From NCBI GenBank assembly GCA_012934845.2, contig WNNJ02003857.1, positions 1 to 64,000 on the forward strand: a stretch of 64,000 bases of DNA, read 5' to 3'. The stretch comes from Pomphorhynchus laevis (taxonomy: Eukaryota; Acanthocephala; Palaeacanthocephala; Echinorhynchida; Pomphorhynchidae). Below the pieces are notes generated by a model. The model worked only from the letters and a program-made list of their open reading frames with translations, had not been told where the DNA came from and ran no database searches. The position numbers and the translations under genes are program-made. This document shows positions 33,436-44,889 of this stretch, piece after piece. The stretch's first letter is position 1. Each line of letters opens with the position of its first letter.

Positions 33436-33743
33436 CGGACAGTTCGACTAATGCAGCGTCGCAAACAATGTATGCCCAAATCCAGAGCCTCGAACACGAG
33501 ATCGAAGAGCTCAAGAAGAACAATATTGAAGATCAACAAAAGATAGCTATTGAACAAACTCCTGGTTGCTCAGTGGCAGAGATTGATGATATTATTGAAA
33601 AAATATATATGGTTCTGGCTAAGAACAAAGCCAAATCCAGGGATACGCATGAGCTAACAGCATACGAGCAGATTTTAAAAGCTGTACCTAAGGAACATCA
33701 GGAATACTTATCTTTCTTTTTTCTTTTCTTAGTGGTTGAGTAA
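33432..33743 (+). CDS. Hypothetical coiled-coil protein, 103 aa
   Basis: An open frame from ATG 33432 overlapping the previous stop. Residues about 12-45 (YAQIQSLEHEIEELKKNN and onward) have heptad-like spacing of leucine and isoleucine with many charged residues, suggesting a coiled coil. A second amphipathic stretch follows (EIDDIIEKIYMVLAKNKAK). The last dozen residues are hydrophobic (FFFLFLVV). It could be the Gag-like product of an unrecognised mobile element or an exon of a host gene. No family was recognised and no splice sites were established. Confidence 0.4.
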   Translation: MTDSSTNAASQTMYAQIQSLEHEIEELKKNNIEDQQKIAIEQTPGCSVAEIDDIIEKIYMVLAKNKAKSRDTHELTAYEQILKAVPKEHQEYLSFFFLFLVVE

Positions 33744-33749
33744 ACGTTT

Positions 33750-34190
33750 TTTAAAACATACGGTTTCAATATGGGCTTCTAAGTAGTAAGCTAATAATGG
33801 AAACTTATTGTGAGATTGGGGTCTTATCTAGATAAACCTACACAAATGGGTGGAAGTTATCAGCCGAATGTAGTTAGCCTACTAGTTTTAGTAGACTCAA
33901 TTATTTAATTTGATTCGCTCTAATCCAGAAATACTTTTCATTTGATCAAAAACATATAATGATGTTTTTATGAATGATTCAAAAGCAATAATACATTTTT
34001 ATTAACAAAATTTGTTTTCGATAATGACAAAGCGAACAAACGATTACACATTGAACATCAAAATATAAAATAAAAGAAAATTTATGTTAGTCATTAGTTG
34101 GTGGTAATAAATTCTTGGCAACTTTATCCGTCCTTAAGATCAGTGTTAAATTGACTTTATGACCTTATGACTTTTCGCTATTTGCACTAA
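33750..34190. other. No gene seen
   Basis: AT-rich spacer with no motif-bearing frame. Confidence 0.5.
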
Positions 34191-34236
34191 TATACATTAC
34201 CTCGTAATTTTCCTTTTCAAAATATTTGCTTCCGTC

Positions 34237-34560
34237 CTAAGAGTTTGTATCGATGCTATGTTCATTAGGTGATTTGTCTGAAATATGCTGAGATACCGTA
34301 CAGCTAATTCTTGCTTTATCCATCAGTGCATTTTTGATTGTGTTCGAATGCTCCATGGCTCTCTTTGATAGTTGCTTGTCTGTTTTGCCTATATATTTTA
34401 AATAACAATCATCACATTCAAACAAGTAAATTTTTCCAAGTGTTGTCAATTTTGGTTTAATTTTAAGCCAATTGGGTGGTAGTCGAGGCTGAGATTTAAT
34501 GAATTCCACTATTAACTTATAATCACTAACTCTTAGTTTAAACTCTTTTAATTCGCGCAT
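34237..34560 (-). pseudogene. PLE GIY-YIG endonuclease domain fragment
   Basis: The minus-strand frame of 107 codons shows IYLFECDDCYLKYIGKT, the PLE version of the GIY-YIG core with its C-x2-C pair, then AMEHSNTIKN and SQHISDK, matching the arginine/glutamate-helix and AxxxHxxxxxH regions. In PLEs this nuclease follows the RT and nicks the target. No RT is found directly upstream (34560-35600), so this is a truncated piece. The frame is open but short at both ends. Confidence 0.72.
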
Positions 34561-34569
34561 TAGCTTTCA

Positions 34570-35630
34570 TCAAACGGTACCCAATCTACATTATCTTATG
34601 TTTTATTATGGCCTTCTTTGTCTCAACATCTACAAATTTCGATCATAACAAATTTTGAAGGGTCTGATAAGATAATACGAACGCGCCAATGAACTTTCCT
34701 TTATATATAAGTGGGCTAACAGATATTTTTTGAACGATATTACGAAATGCTAGTGTATTCAGTTTGTTATCGTTTCGAATAATTTCAACGTCTTAGAAAT
34801 TTATTGTTTTATTCTGTTAAATAAATTGCAATTATGTCCATTTAAAACGTTGATTCTTTGATTCCATGAATGAAAAATATGATTTATGGGAGGAACTGAT
34901 TCAGTTTCAAATATTAAAAAGGCATTAGTTGCATATAAGTAGTAGCACAATAGACCATCTATACGATTGTAGATAATGTGTATATCATCAAATCATTAAA
35001 ATCACATTAAAATCACAACAATAAAAATCACTGTATGTAATTTTGTGTTTAATCTTAAGGTGATTGAGAATATCCTTCCTAGACATTCCGACTGATTTTT
35101 TTTAATTCTATTAATAACTAGTATCATCTGTGCACAAGCTTTTCATCACATATTCACCTGGCAATTTTACACTATACAACTGAACTGACCAAATCTTGTT
35201 ACCTAAAAGCTAAACAAAATTCCAAGCATAATCTAAAATACTTTTAACAAATAGCATGTAATTACAGAAATCTGCTTAACTGTCCTTTTGTTAATGAAGA
35301 GATGATGTTCATCTCTTGATAATAAGATCGTACTGTTGAATGAGTAAACTAGCTTATGCCAAACTTAAGGGATGCCGCAAAAAAAACATAATACTCATAA
35401 AAACGTAGGTATATGTCGAATAACTTCAAAACATGGAAGTTATTTGATATGTGAATTTTATCAAGTACTTCAAAAACTTGCTGATCAATACTTTTAAGAT
35501 TTAAACACTTCAATGAGTCACAGTGTACATATGCTTTTATAGGCAATGCATTTGATAATTAGTATTTCGCCATTTAATTAACAAAAGAAAACAGTAAGTT
35601 TCACGATGAACATTACATTTTATATTTACT
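34570..35630. other. No gene supported
   Basis: About 1 kb of AT-rich DNA. A 65-codon minus frame at 35349-35546 is unrecognised. Confidence 0.5.
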
Positions 35631-35634
35631 GAAG

Positions 35635-36035
35635 GGCCCTGACACGGGCTCTTCATCTGTCATTGAATGTGAAAACCCAGGTAAGCATTTGGTGTAGTTG
35701 GACTATATCGGGATTAGTCTTCTTCTCTAGAGGACTTCCCCAGAGCAAATACTAAGGTTTCTTAAGCTCCTCATTTCGAGATTACCGACCGTAGCTAGCC
35801 TCGAATAAACTCTTAGGGGGGGGGGTTAATAGACCCCGAATAGTTCAGTCGGTAGGCGACACCCTGGTGCGGTCAGGGGACTCAGATCCCTCTGGACCTG
35901 ATGCCGTTACGATGTTGAAGAAGTTTCAAGAGTTGCGTTTGACAAATATTAAGGAAGGTAACAATTCATCCTAGATCTAGTTTTTGTTTATTCTTTATCT
36001 AACGTTGTAATTTGTTAATAACATCTTTATTTCTT
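35635..36035 (+). mobile_element. Family J LINE fragment JH (3' end only)
   Basis: Matches the last part of ORF2 and the 3' end of JD and JG: CGGGATTAGTCTTCTTCTC, GAGGAC, and GACTCAGATCCCTCTGGACC. It carries a ten-G run at 35816-35825 at the same place as JG. Multiple changes; relic. Confidence 0.78.
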
Positions 36036-36509
36036 ATTTACTGCATAATATACAAGTAATATTTATTCATCATATTTAAGAAACAAAAAATAACACTATA
36101 TACTAAATGTATAGCATATTTGTTACAAATAAGTAGGTAATAACATGTCAATTATACATAATTAAAATATATAGACAAATTGTGATAAGAAATGGGCAAC
36201 AAGTGTTCGACAAAAACAAAACCATAATGTACATGTTGTTTTTATCAGTAAAATATGGAAATTTCAATATAGGGCTAGCACAGAGAAACTGCAATGCAGT
36301 TTCTATGTTTTACCGGATTCGAAATTTCTTCACGGATTCAGTAGTGAAATAAATCGCGATGCTGTATCATTGTAAGAAACCGTCTCAAACGACCTTATTA
36401 TCGCGTATATTGATTAAATTGAGTGCATGATATTTAAACAAAACAACTGCTTCGTTACCCGTAAGTGACAGGATAATTCATAAGCATCGTGTCTAGATAT
36501 AGTTGACTC
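36036..36509. other. 3' flank of the E(z)-like gene
   Basis: Probably 3' untranslated sequence of the minus-strand gene. A short hairpin, GAAACTGCA/TGCAGTTTC, lies at 36285-36303. No convincing poly(A) signal could be fixed. Confidence 0.4.
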
Positions 36510-38995
36510 TCAGATATCTTGTCGTCGCTCAAGACCGACAAATCGCAGGTTGTCATTAGGTCGATATCTGTAGTCGAAAAACAGTTCGCTGCCAGCTTCT
36601 ATGAAGCATTTTGCGTATATTCCTATTCTGTGATCGCCGTTTACAAACACTACTTTTGCAAAACAGTTTGGATTTATGGAGTGGTTAGCGAATCGAATTT
36701 TGTTTGCTTTTAAAGTTGCATCGACAACTGTTTCATTATTTAGATTAAAAAGAAAACTACATTTTTCCTTATCGTAAAGACGACCTCGTTGCTCAGCCTC
36801 TTCTTGACTAATCAATTCTCCGCAGTATTCGGCGATGAACTCATTTCGCTCAACATCCTCAATTACAAACACTCCCCATCCGGCTACTTCAGATAAACCT
36901 AAACGCAGTTTCTTGTGCCAACCTCGTTGAATACTGACATTGCTACATGATTGCCTACTTTCATCATTACATCCTGCTCCACACGTAAGACAGATGTCCG
37001 GGTCACATTCACGGACCGCTAGAAAACACGGACATTGTTTGCTTGAACAGGCCGTTTTACAACTACATCCTGGAAATCGATTAGGACAAGTTGGAAGACA
37101 CAGACAATACTTCTCGCAAAACATACCTCTCGCCAGACAACAGTTATCCTGAAAACTAATATCTAAATTACTGTCGTCATCATGATGATAATGAAATGAT
37201 AACGGGTTTGCTTCTTTGCTCTTTCTAGCTAATACGTCTTCATCTGCCGACGGTCGTAACTGACGTGTAATAGATTTATCATTTGTAAAAGTGCTACTGT
37301 CGCTACTTTCGCAGACACCGCTGGGATATCCATCAATATTCGTAATTAAGTGATGGCCTGTCGATAAAAGAGTAGGAGAAGCACCACGAATATTCTTGAT
37401 ATTGCCTCTTCTTTGGTGGCATGGACGGTCAACACCGCTACTACAACTACGACGTTCAAGCAGGTTTTCATTTTCTATCGCAGCAACTGTGGTATCAATG
37501 GGTTTGTCATATGATAGATTTATTGATTCGTAGCTTGTTAGTTCTTTCTTCATCTCCAACATCTGCACTGATCTTAACTTAAGTTCAGTACACGAATACG
37601 GACGATGGTCACATGGATGATAACCACAGGGAAGTGAGTTTGCTGAATTTTGACCAGAATACAATTTATGCGAACATCTTAATCTTTTTAGCTGAACACT
37701 GTTATCAATCAGTGTTGAATTTAACTGCCTAGGTGACGACTTGATATTATTATTAAATTCATTGCCCATCTTCGCGAAATGTTGTGGCGGAGATTCGGTG
37801 TCCTCGTTGTGGTCATCGTCTTGTTGGTGAATGCCATCATCATTAACAATGCAATTATCAGACGAGTGTCGACAATGGTCGCTCTTAAAATTATATTGTA
37901 AGCAAGAGCTGGTCGAAGACGAAGATAGTTGATTCCGATGTTCACTACAAGTAAGTGACTCATTACAATCGGTATTGATTATTTTTTCCGTCTTACTGCC
38001 ACCACTTGACACATAATAATTTGAACGACGCATATTTCGACGGTAGACAGATAACAATAACTGACTAATAGCCGGATGAATTACAGATCGGCTAGGTGGT
38101 TGAAATTTATCGGTGATACGTTCAAGTTGGCATGCCACTGAATTGCATTGTTTACCTAAAATTCTGGCATAGATGCATGGTATTTCACAATCAACGAAAA
38201 CGGTTGAAAGCATAAGCAAAACCAGACGGTCCGCAGTTGTCCAATTATCCCTGCGCTGTTTATCACTGATTGAACTAATACTAAATGGATCTTTTTCAGC
38301 TGTCAAATGCAGGTTACACATTTGGTCATTCAGTATTGATAGCAATTTGAACGTATCAGATTCAGGAGATCTGTAGTTGCTGGTAATGCCATTAGTCAAA
38401 GCAGTTGATCTACTTATTTCGCTTCTTCCTACCGTTGCTGCTGATCCTATCCCTACTCCACGACGACGTCGACCACGACGGCTACCACGTTGGCTACAGC
38501 ATCCAGACGTCGTAGTATCATCAAATGTAATACTGGCATTCGGTGTTTCGCAATTAATTACCACAGCTTTATCATTCTTTATCGAATCGGGAGCAGTGGT
38601 GATGAAGGGTATTATGTTACAGACTTGGTTCTTGTTCAAGACATCTAACGGATTCCTAGTCTGTGACACTTTTGTTTTGTGCAGTAAACAATCGTAACGA
38701 TAGCATCGTCTACAGAACAGCGTGGAATATGAATTGATTAGTTTATCTAACTCAAACTTGTCAACAAAATCTTCATAACTACGTCTCCGTTTATGCGCAG
38801 GCAGATTATTGTCATCTGTTAATTCATCAATATTTGGTATCCATGATGTTGTCTCGGATGCTACCGCTGTTGTATTCATGTTTATTTCACTCGATGAAGA
38901 CGAAGATAATGAATTCAATGAATAGTTTAGGACGTGGTCTATTGCTTGTCGCAACCTATACATAAGAGCACTATCTTCATCCAATTTAAATGTGT
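36510..38995 (-). CDS. E(z): Enhancer-of-zeste-type histone methyltransferase, terminal exon
   Basis: This is a large exon open for about 828 codons. The minus strand shows a ...CTGCTTTAG acceptor just before 38995; the in-frame TTG at 38984 is an internal leucine codon, not the start. Counting from 38984: 'PNIDE' and [12 protein letters not shown] (about 88-102) match the EZH cysteine motif; a SANT-like segment lies at about 244-292; a CXC domain at about 613-691 ([37 protein letters not shown]); and a SET domain at about 692-824. SET keeps [21 protein letters not shown] and FFDYRY. The family methylates histone H3 lysine 27 in Polycomb complex PRC2 in the nucleus. The long Ser/Asn/His-rich region between SANT and CXC is unusual and unlike vertebrate EZH. 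Stop TGA at 36510-36512. Confidence 0.93.
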
Positions 38996-39397
38996 CTAAA
39001 GCAGGATATCAAAAGATAATAATTTACATTTCATTTTATTACAAATTAGATAATAATTACAAAATTAAATTTTACATAAATACTCACACACACATAAAAA
39101 TAAAAATATGAAGCAATATCAAATTTGTGTAAATTATAAATCAAATTTTAAATGGATCTAATTATGTGCATACAAAATGATGAGCAGAAAAGCTTCGATG
39201 TCGTAGATTTTTGATTCTAATATTTTAATCGTGGTACTCGCAATGAAAAATATATTTAATGATAATAAACTAGCCAGGACTAAGGCTGACATCGAGTTAA
39301 AATAAAAATACTAAACAAAAATCGTTCAATATTATGTGATCGATCTCATTTATAAAATCGGTGTTATTTTACCGTCACATAAAATAAATATTGATTT

Positions 39398-39608
39398 TTT
39401 TTTCGATTGTGGCACAATATTATCCTCACAAGTATTGATCTTATTTAGCAGAACGCTAATAATCAATCTGGGTGGGTCTCATCAGCTGCTGACCAAGGTC
39501 TGGGTCAGCAGCTGATGAGACCCACCCAGGCTGAGTAGTAGCGTCCTGCTATATCAAGAATAGGAACAATACCTGTGAGGATAATATCATGCCACAATCA
39601 GAAAAATT
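39398..39608. repeat. Inverted repeat with perfect 27-bp hairpin, in E(z) intron
   Basis: Arms 39468-39494 and 39503-39529 are perfect reverse complements around an 8-base loop; weaker complementarity extends to about 39398 and 39608. Each arm read outward from the loop holds CAGCTGATGAG and, about 25 bases later, GCGTCCTGCT or GCGTTCTGCT. Confidence 0.9.
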
Positions 39609-40281
39609 TCAGCTCACAGATGCAATCAAGTACAATTAAATATTGATTTGTTTAAATTGCGTTGTTCGTTTATTTTATTTAAATCGATTTATTCCGATTT
39701 AATGTGGTTGTTCATTTTGCAAGGTCCTGTTTATTTTGTAATAAATACAATATTTTTAAAGTGCAAGGTTCTTTTCATATTTTTTCTCGTGGTACACTAT
39801 AAACATAGTAATTTGAGAGGGAAATAGACAAACTAATCTAATATACTGCATCCCTTTTTCGAAAAAATCAGCAAGTCAAATTCACTAACTCAAAGTCACT
39901 AACTGATCCCACTAACTAAGGGTCACTCTTGTTGGAAATAATAAGTAGGATCGTCTCAACCTAGAACACAGAGTCTTGTCCGATGAGATTCAAGGTTTTA
40001 ATAACTAAGACACTACTATGCTAAACAGGTTTGATCGTAGTATTATCCAACAAAAATATTCTTATCAACAAGCATATGTGACTATTCAATCTCAAACAAA
40101 AGCATGATCTGTTTCATGTCTGATAAAGCTCTATATATGATATACTAACTTAAGTATATTTATCGTGGTATGAAAGTTTAATTGAAGGACGTCCTAGTCC
40201 ATTACTGGAAGTTCGTGGCTTCAAAATATTTAGTTTCGTTGAATATCGTAGATATGCCAAATAAGGTACAACTGTATTTGG

Positions 40282-40570
40282 TAGGTGGTTTAAATTTATC
40301 AGTGATACATTCAAGTTGGCATGCCACTGAATTGCATTGTTTACCTAAAATTCTGGCATAGATGCATGGTATTTCACAATCAACGAAAACGGTTGAAAGC
40401 ATAAGCAAAACCAGACGGTCCGTAGTTGTCCAATTATCCCTGGGATGTTTATCACTGATTGAATTAATACTAAATGGATCTTTTTCAGCTGTCAAATGCA
40501 GGTTACACATTTGGTCATTCAGTATTGATAGCAATTTGAACGTATCAGATTCAGGAAATCTGTAGTTGCT
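40282..40570 (-). pseudogene. Partial duplicate of the E(z) SANT region inside its own intron
   Basis: All 289 bases align without gaps to 38093-38381 of the terminal exon; I count 8 differences (about 97% identity). The reading frame is still open and encodes the SANT-like segment. Edges are abrupt and there are no intron or poly(A) marks, so it looks like a short DNA-level duplication. The AG just before it on the minus strand would put the segment in the wrong frame if joined to the preceding exon, so it is unlikely to be a used exon. Confidence 0.88.
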
Positions 40571-41348
40571 GCTTAGTTATGTTCGAGTAGATGATGATAT
40601 CGTCTTGTGAAGGAGTATCAAGCTTAAATGATAATAGTCATCACCCGTAACGAAGTGGAAGGCCATAAATTTCATAAATGAGATATAGTCTGTATTGAAA
40701 TCGACATCATCAATTCCTTAAGGCTAATTAATATATGGTAGCTCTCAGTTTTTTGAAAACTTTTAACTAAATACAATTCTTTAAAAAGATCAAGACCGAA
40801 ACGTCATGAAATAAAGATTTTCTCTCTGAAGTTAGTAGACTATTAAAATTACATATTTAAATTATATGTACATCTTATTGATCATATATGTCTATAATAG
40901 TAGTAAAATTTGGACGTTTGTCTAAAATACAGGACGAAGTAGAAAACACATCTGTGCCACTAACGAATTACATTTATATTTTATTATATCTAATAAAATA
41001 TCTAATATATCTAATAAATATTAAGATATAATGTATATAATAAAATCTCTCTTTATACAGTGAGATATCTCACACTATTACATTTTTATAACAATTCTCT
41101 AATTTAATTATTTCTTCTTTAATGATTTAATCAAGCTACTATATACAGAGAGTTTATTTTTACTATTTTAAAGTTTACTTCTTCATTGTGTAGGTTAGAC
41201 AAATCTAGTTTACCCTTTATCAACAAGACATCATCTAGGCCGTCTTTTACTGAAAATTATTTAATCTTTTATGTGAAAGCTTTGCAAAAAAGAATAATTA
41301 ATTAAAGACGTTTTTTTTCATTTATTTCTGACATGTTTATATATTTAC

Positions 41349-41435
41349 CTTTCAAAATAAGATCCAAATCACTACCCAAATAGATTGAACGACATTTTTT
41401 GATCAATTCGGACAATATCTGCTTGTTGAGGTAGC
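41349..41435 (-). CDS. E(z): E(z)-like gene, internal exon (87 nt)
   Basis: On the minus strand ...TATATAG|GCTAC opens and TTGAAAG|GTAAATAT closes an 87-base exon. It enters with two bases and leaves with one, and joins in frame to both the 38995 exon (Lys-Asp junction) and the 43126 exon (Ser junction). The peptide YLNKQILSELIKKC resembles the conserved 'FIEELIKNY' block of EZH proteins and lies at the expected place between the N-terminal part and the cysteine motif. Prediction is by splice signals, phase and similarity; a transcript has not been seen. Confidence 0.8.
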
Positions 41436-41699
41436 CTATATAAATATATTAAAACTATAATAATTTAACAAAGTGCTAGTAATAATTTACTGAAATAATA
41501 TTATCAAATAATAACCAAAGAATCAAATATAGTTGGAATCCTCCACTGGATCCATCCACTAAATTACCAAAGAATCAAATATATCAAATCAGCTAACTGA
41601 ATCTACGTATTTAATATAATTATAAAATAAACAAAACATAATAATGCTTATTAGTAAGAATCATCCATTGGATCCCGGCAACAATATGTATAATTCAAA

Positions 41700-42800
41700 T
41701 ATAAATTATATATATAGAAAATTGTGTTTCTTGGTATACTGGATTTCGATTCACGAATTTCAGTTACCATGTCACTTATATACGACCACTTTAGCATCAA
41801 AATAATGGATTAGCCGGCAACACTCATTAGTAGAATTAAGTACCCACTGGTCGTTTTTGTTGCCTCTATGACATTGTGAATAAAGGCGTTTCCGACACTT
41901 TGCTTAATTGTCTGAGGCTTACGCTCTTAACCAGATCAAATTGCTTTGCGGACCATCCTTAAACACTAGGCAGAGGTTGTTGCTGAATTGCTGTTGCACT
42001 CGTTGGATCCTGAATGGATACAGCATGTATAATAGTAGTGCACAGATGTGCTGAGTAAACAACGGTCCAGGATTTCTTACGAAATACGGCATTTATACTA
42101 AATGGTGTTGCTTGATAGACTGGACTCGATTCACGACTTTCAGTCACCACGTCACTTCTAGACGACCACTTCAGCATCGAAATGATGAGTACCCGGCAAC
42201 ACTCATCAGTAGAATTAAGTACCCACTGGTCGTTTTTGTTGCCTCTATGACATTGTGAATAAAGGCGTTTCCGACACTTTGATTAATTGTCTGAGGCTTA
42301 CGCTCTTAACCAGATCAAATTGCTTTGCGGACCATCCTTAAACACTAGTCAGAGATTGTTGCTGAATTGTCGCTGCACTCATTGTATCCTTAATGGATAC
42401 GGCATGTATAATGATGGTGCACGGATGTGCTAAGTAAACAACGAACCAAGATTTGTTACGAAATACGGCATTTATATAAAATGGTGTTGCTTGATAGACT
42501 GAACTTTGATTTACGACTATCAGTCACCATGTCACTTCTAGACAGCCACTTCATCATCGAAATGATGGAGTACTCGGCAACACTTATCAGTGGGATGAAG
42601 TACCCACTGTTCGTTTCGGTTACCTGTATGAAATTGTGAATGAAAGCGTTTCCGACACTTTGATTAATTGTCTGGAGATTGCGCTCTTTACCAGATCGAA
42701 TTGCTTTGCGGACCATCCTTAAACACTAGTCAAAAATTGTTGCTGAATTGTCGCTGCACTCGTTGCATCCTTTATGGAATCGGCATGTATAATGACAGTG
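41700..42800. repeat. 380-bp tandem repeat, about 2.9 units, in E(z) intron
   Basis: The landmark GATTCACGA.TTTCAGT (GATTTACGACTATCAGT in the third unit) recurs at 41748, 42128 and 42508, an exact 380-base spacing. The CCACTGGTCGTTTTTGTTGCC and GCGGACCATCCTTAAACACT landmarks recur likewise. Units differ by point changes, so it is a small satellite-like array. No coding function is evident. Confidence 0.9.
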
Positions 42801-43125
42801 TATATACCTCATGCATAATTGTATATTTAAAGATCTCATGAATATTGGTTGTGCCTAATAGAAAATTGAATCAGATATTTTCCAATAACAGGAAAATTAT
42901 ATATTATTATCATGAACTTTATTAATCAAAGATTTGACAGATTACGCTTATTACTTTGCAAATCAATCTAAATTCATTTTGTAAACTGTAACTGTTCCGA
43001 TCAATTGCTAGTGTCAATTGTATAAAAATTTCGTATCTAAGCTTAACAGTCCTGTCTTTTTTTCTGATATACTGTGGAACTTGCAAAAACCGAGTATTTA
43101 TCAAAATTAATTCAATATTACTTAC

Positions 43126-43213
43126 TGTATGGATCATTTTCAAGAGATATCTTGCTCAAGTGAGCACGTCGTTTCTCCATGGCCATTGTAGCATTGACGT
43201 CATCATCTGCTAT
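43126..43213 (-). CDS. E(z): E(z)-like gene, internal exon (88 nt)
   Basis: The minus strand has acceptor TTTCAAAG|ATAGCAG and donor CCATACA|GTAAGT, a consensus donor. The exon enters in phase 0 and leaves one base, matching its neighbours on both sides. The joined peptide around the upstream junction reads NFA|IADDDV, aligning with NFMVEDETV of EZH proteins, which supports both the gene identity and the splice choice. The intron to the next exon is about 1.7 kb and carries the 380-bp repeat array. Confidence 0.8.
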
Positions 43214-43740
43214 CTTTGAAAATTAAAGATAAGAAGTTAAATAAAAAATACAAATCAAAACAAGCGAGTAAGAGAACATTGAGGTTTTGTTTTATATTAA
43301 AAAATACTGAGTGAGATCAATATTTTTTAATTATCTGCTATTGTTTGTTTCTTAATAGCCTAGATTTGTAATTGTATAAACCTATTATCTATTGATTAAA
43401 ATCAAATATTGATCCGTATGATGTTAATCAATATAAATCAACGAACCTATCCTGGACCAAATGCGACGATCCGATAATGAACATCAATCGTATGTTTATA
43501 TAATATAACACACAAAGCGTATAGAGGACATTGGGATGCGGTATTATTTTACACAAAGCGAAAATAAAAAGCTTATTTATTATTTAAAATTTTGTAAATT
43601 TTTGATTCACGTTTACGACCAATTATTGAAATTGTGTAGGTATATTTTAATTTTACACTTTAATTTAAAGTTGATTGATATACCTTATAGTAATTGTTGC
43701 CATTGAAATTTTGATGACTATTTTTATTTTGCACGATGAT

Positions 43741-44070
43741 TTAATCTTATCTATACGCCAACAGAGGTGTAGCTCATCAGCTACTGATTCAATACTTACG
43801 TTTCTCGTTTCGGTCCTTTTAATGTTGTCTACATTTAATTTGAAATCAACGCTGATTTAATTTGAAACTAGAAATTATTTCAATTAAATTCGCAAAATGT
43901 AAGACGACAGTCTTTCATTAAATCTAAATGTCAATAAAGCAGGCGAATCGAATGATCGTCAGCCAACATTAAAAGAACAGAAACGTGAAACGTAAGTATT
44001 GGACCAGTAACTGATGAGGTTCACCAATACTGAAATGTAGCGTACTGTAGCCTATAGATAGGATTAAAGT
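43741..44070. repeat. Inverted repeat pair with CTGATGAG cores, in E(z) intron
   Basis: The left arm (43741-43833, minus) and right arm (43963-44070, plus) share CAACATTAAAAG, GAAACGTAAGTATTG, CTGATGAG and CTATAGATA in the same order. About 130 bases separate them. The right arm also aligns to the right arm of the 39398-39608 repeat (CTGATGAG ... GTAGCGT.CTG ... ATAGGA), so both belong to one family. Confidence 0.75.
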
Positions 44071-44343
44071 AGCTTGCAGGATAAAAATAGTCAACAAAAT
44101 TTCAATGTTTACTCTTTATTTTAAAAGTTGACCAGGTTTCTATCAAAATAGTTGACCGAAACATTGTTAACCGAAATCATAATCAATCATCATAATTCAT
44201 TTTATTGTGGCTAAAATGAAACCAAATATAACATAGAGAAGATATCTTTGGATGAACAGTTCAAATTTATTTAATAAGTAAAAAGCTTCAAAGATAACAC
44301 TTGAAAATAAGTGCTTAAACGTTACACTTAGAAAGACACTTAC

Positions 44344-44870
44344 AGCAAAGTTTTTCCTAACAATTCCAAATGCCTTCATCGGTGGTAGCAGCTGAACCGG
44401 ACTGAGTAGAAAACAAGGTGCGTGTTGAGTATGTACAAATGAGTGTTGATTTGAATTTATATTTGAAATCTTAACGCTGCATACAAGTGGAGAATTATGC
44501 CGGTTATCTTGGCTAATGCATCGTATACAATCGATGTTTATCAAAATACTATCTTCGTCATCTTGATCTTCGTTGACAACAGTGTTGCAAGAGTTAGCTA
44601 TCGAATTCGAAGTAGTCGACGATACATAAGACTCCATTTGGGATTCATCACTAAGTTGACAATGTGCAGGACAATTATTGTCGAGATCATTCGCTTCTAT
44701 TACAACTGATTCGTCTCCGTCACATTGATTTGTTGTTAATACCAAAGGCCGAACAGCGTTTTCCTTCCGTGGATTATCAGATCTATGATGTACGGTCATC
44801 GTTCTATTGTTAAGACTAGTTTTATTTGTCCGGTAGTATACCGCATTGTATGCGTTTACTAAGGCCTTCC
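44344..44870 (-). CDS. E(z): E(z)-like gene, N-terminal exon
   Basis: Open on the minus strand and ending at donor AACTTTGCT|GTAAGT in phase 0. The N-terminal part (KALVNAYNAVYYRT) fits the EZH 'NRQKILERT' region; a later C-S-V block and 'FLLSPVQLLPPMKAFG' fit the segment before the NFMVEDE block of EZH proteins. The frame remains open past the donor for about 50 codons, but those lack similarity. Two acceptors are possible: after ATTGAG (exon starts 44870, in phase with the candidate exon at 46429) or after ATTATTAG (exon starts 44883). The middle is rich in Asn, Ser and acidic residues. No ATG start was found here. Confidence 0.75.
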
Positions 44871-44889
44871 TCAATGAAATATACTAATA

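Noticed and set aside
39468-39529. Bacterial-type transcription terminator
   Set aside because: The hairpin lacks a T tract and the context is an intron of an animal gene.
40282-40570. Alternative or mutually exclusive SANT exon of E(z)
   Set aside because: The AG at its left edge would join it to the preceding exon in the wrong frame, and no donor GT is found at its other edge.
41700-42800. Hammerhead ribozyme in the 380-bp repeat
   Set aside because: CTGATGAG is present on the minus strand in one unit, but no GAAA box with pairing stems was found at a fitting distance.
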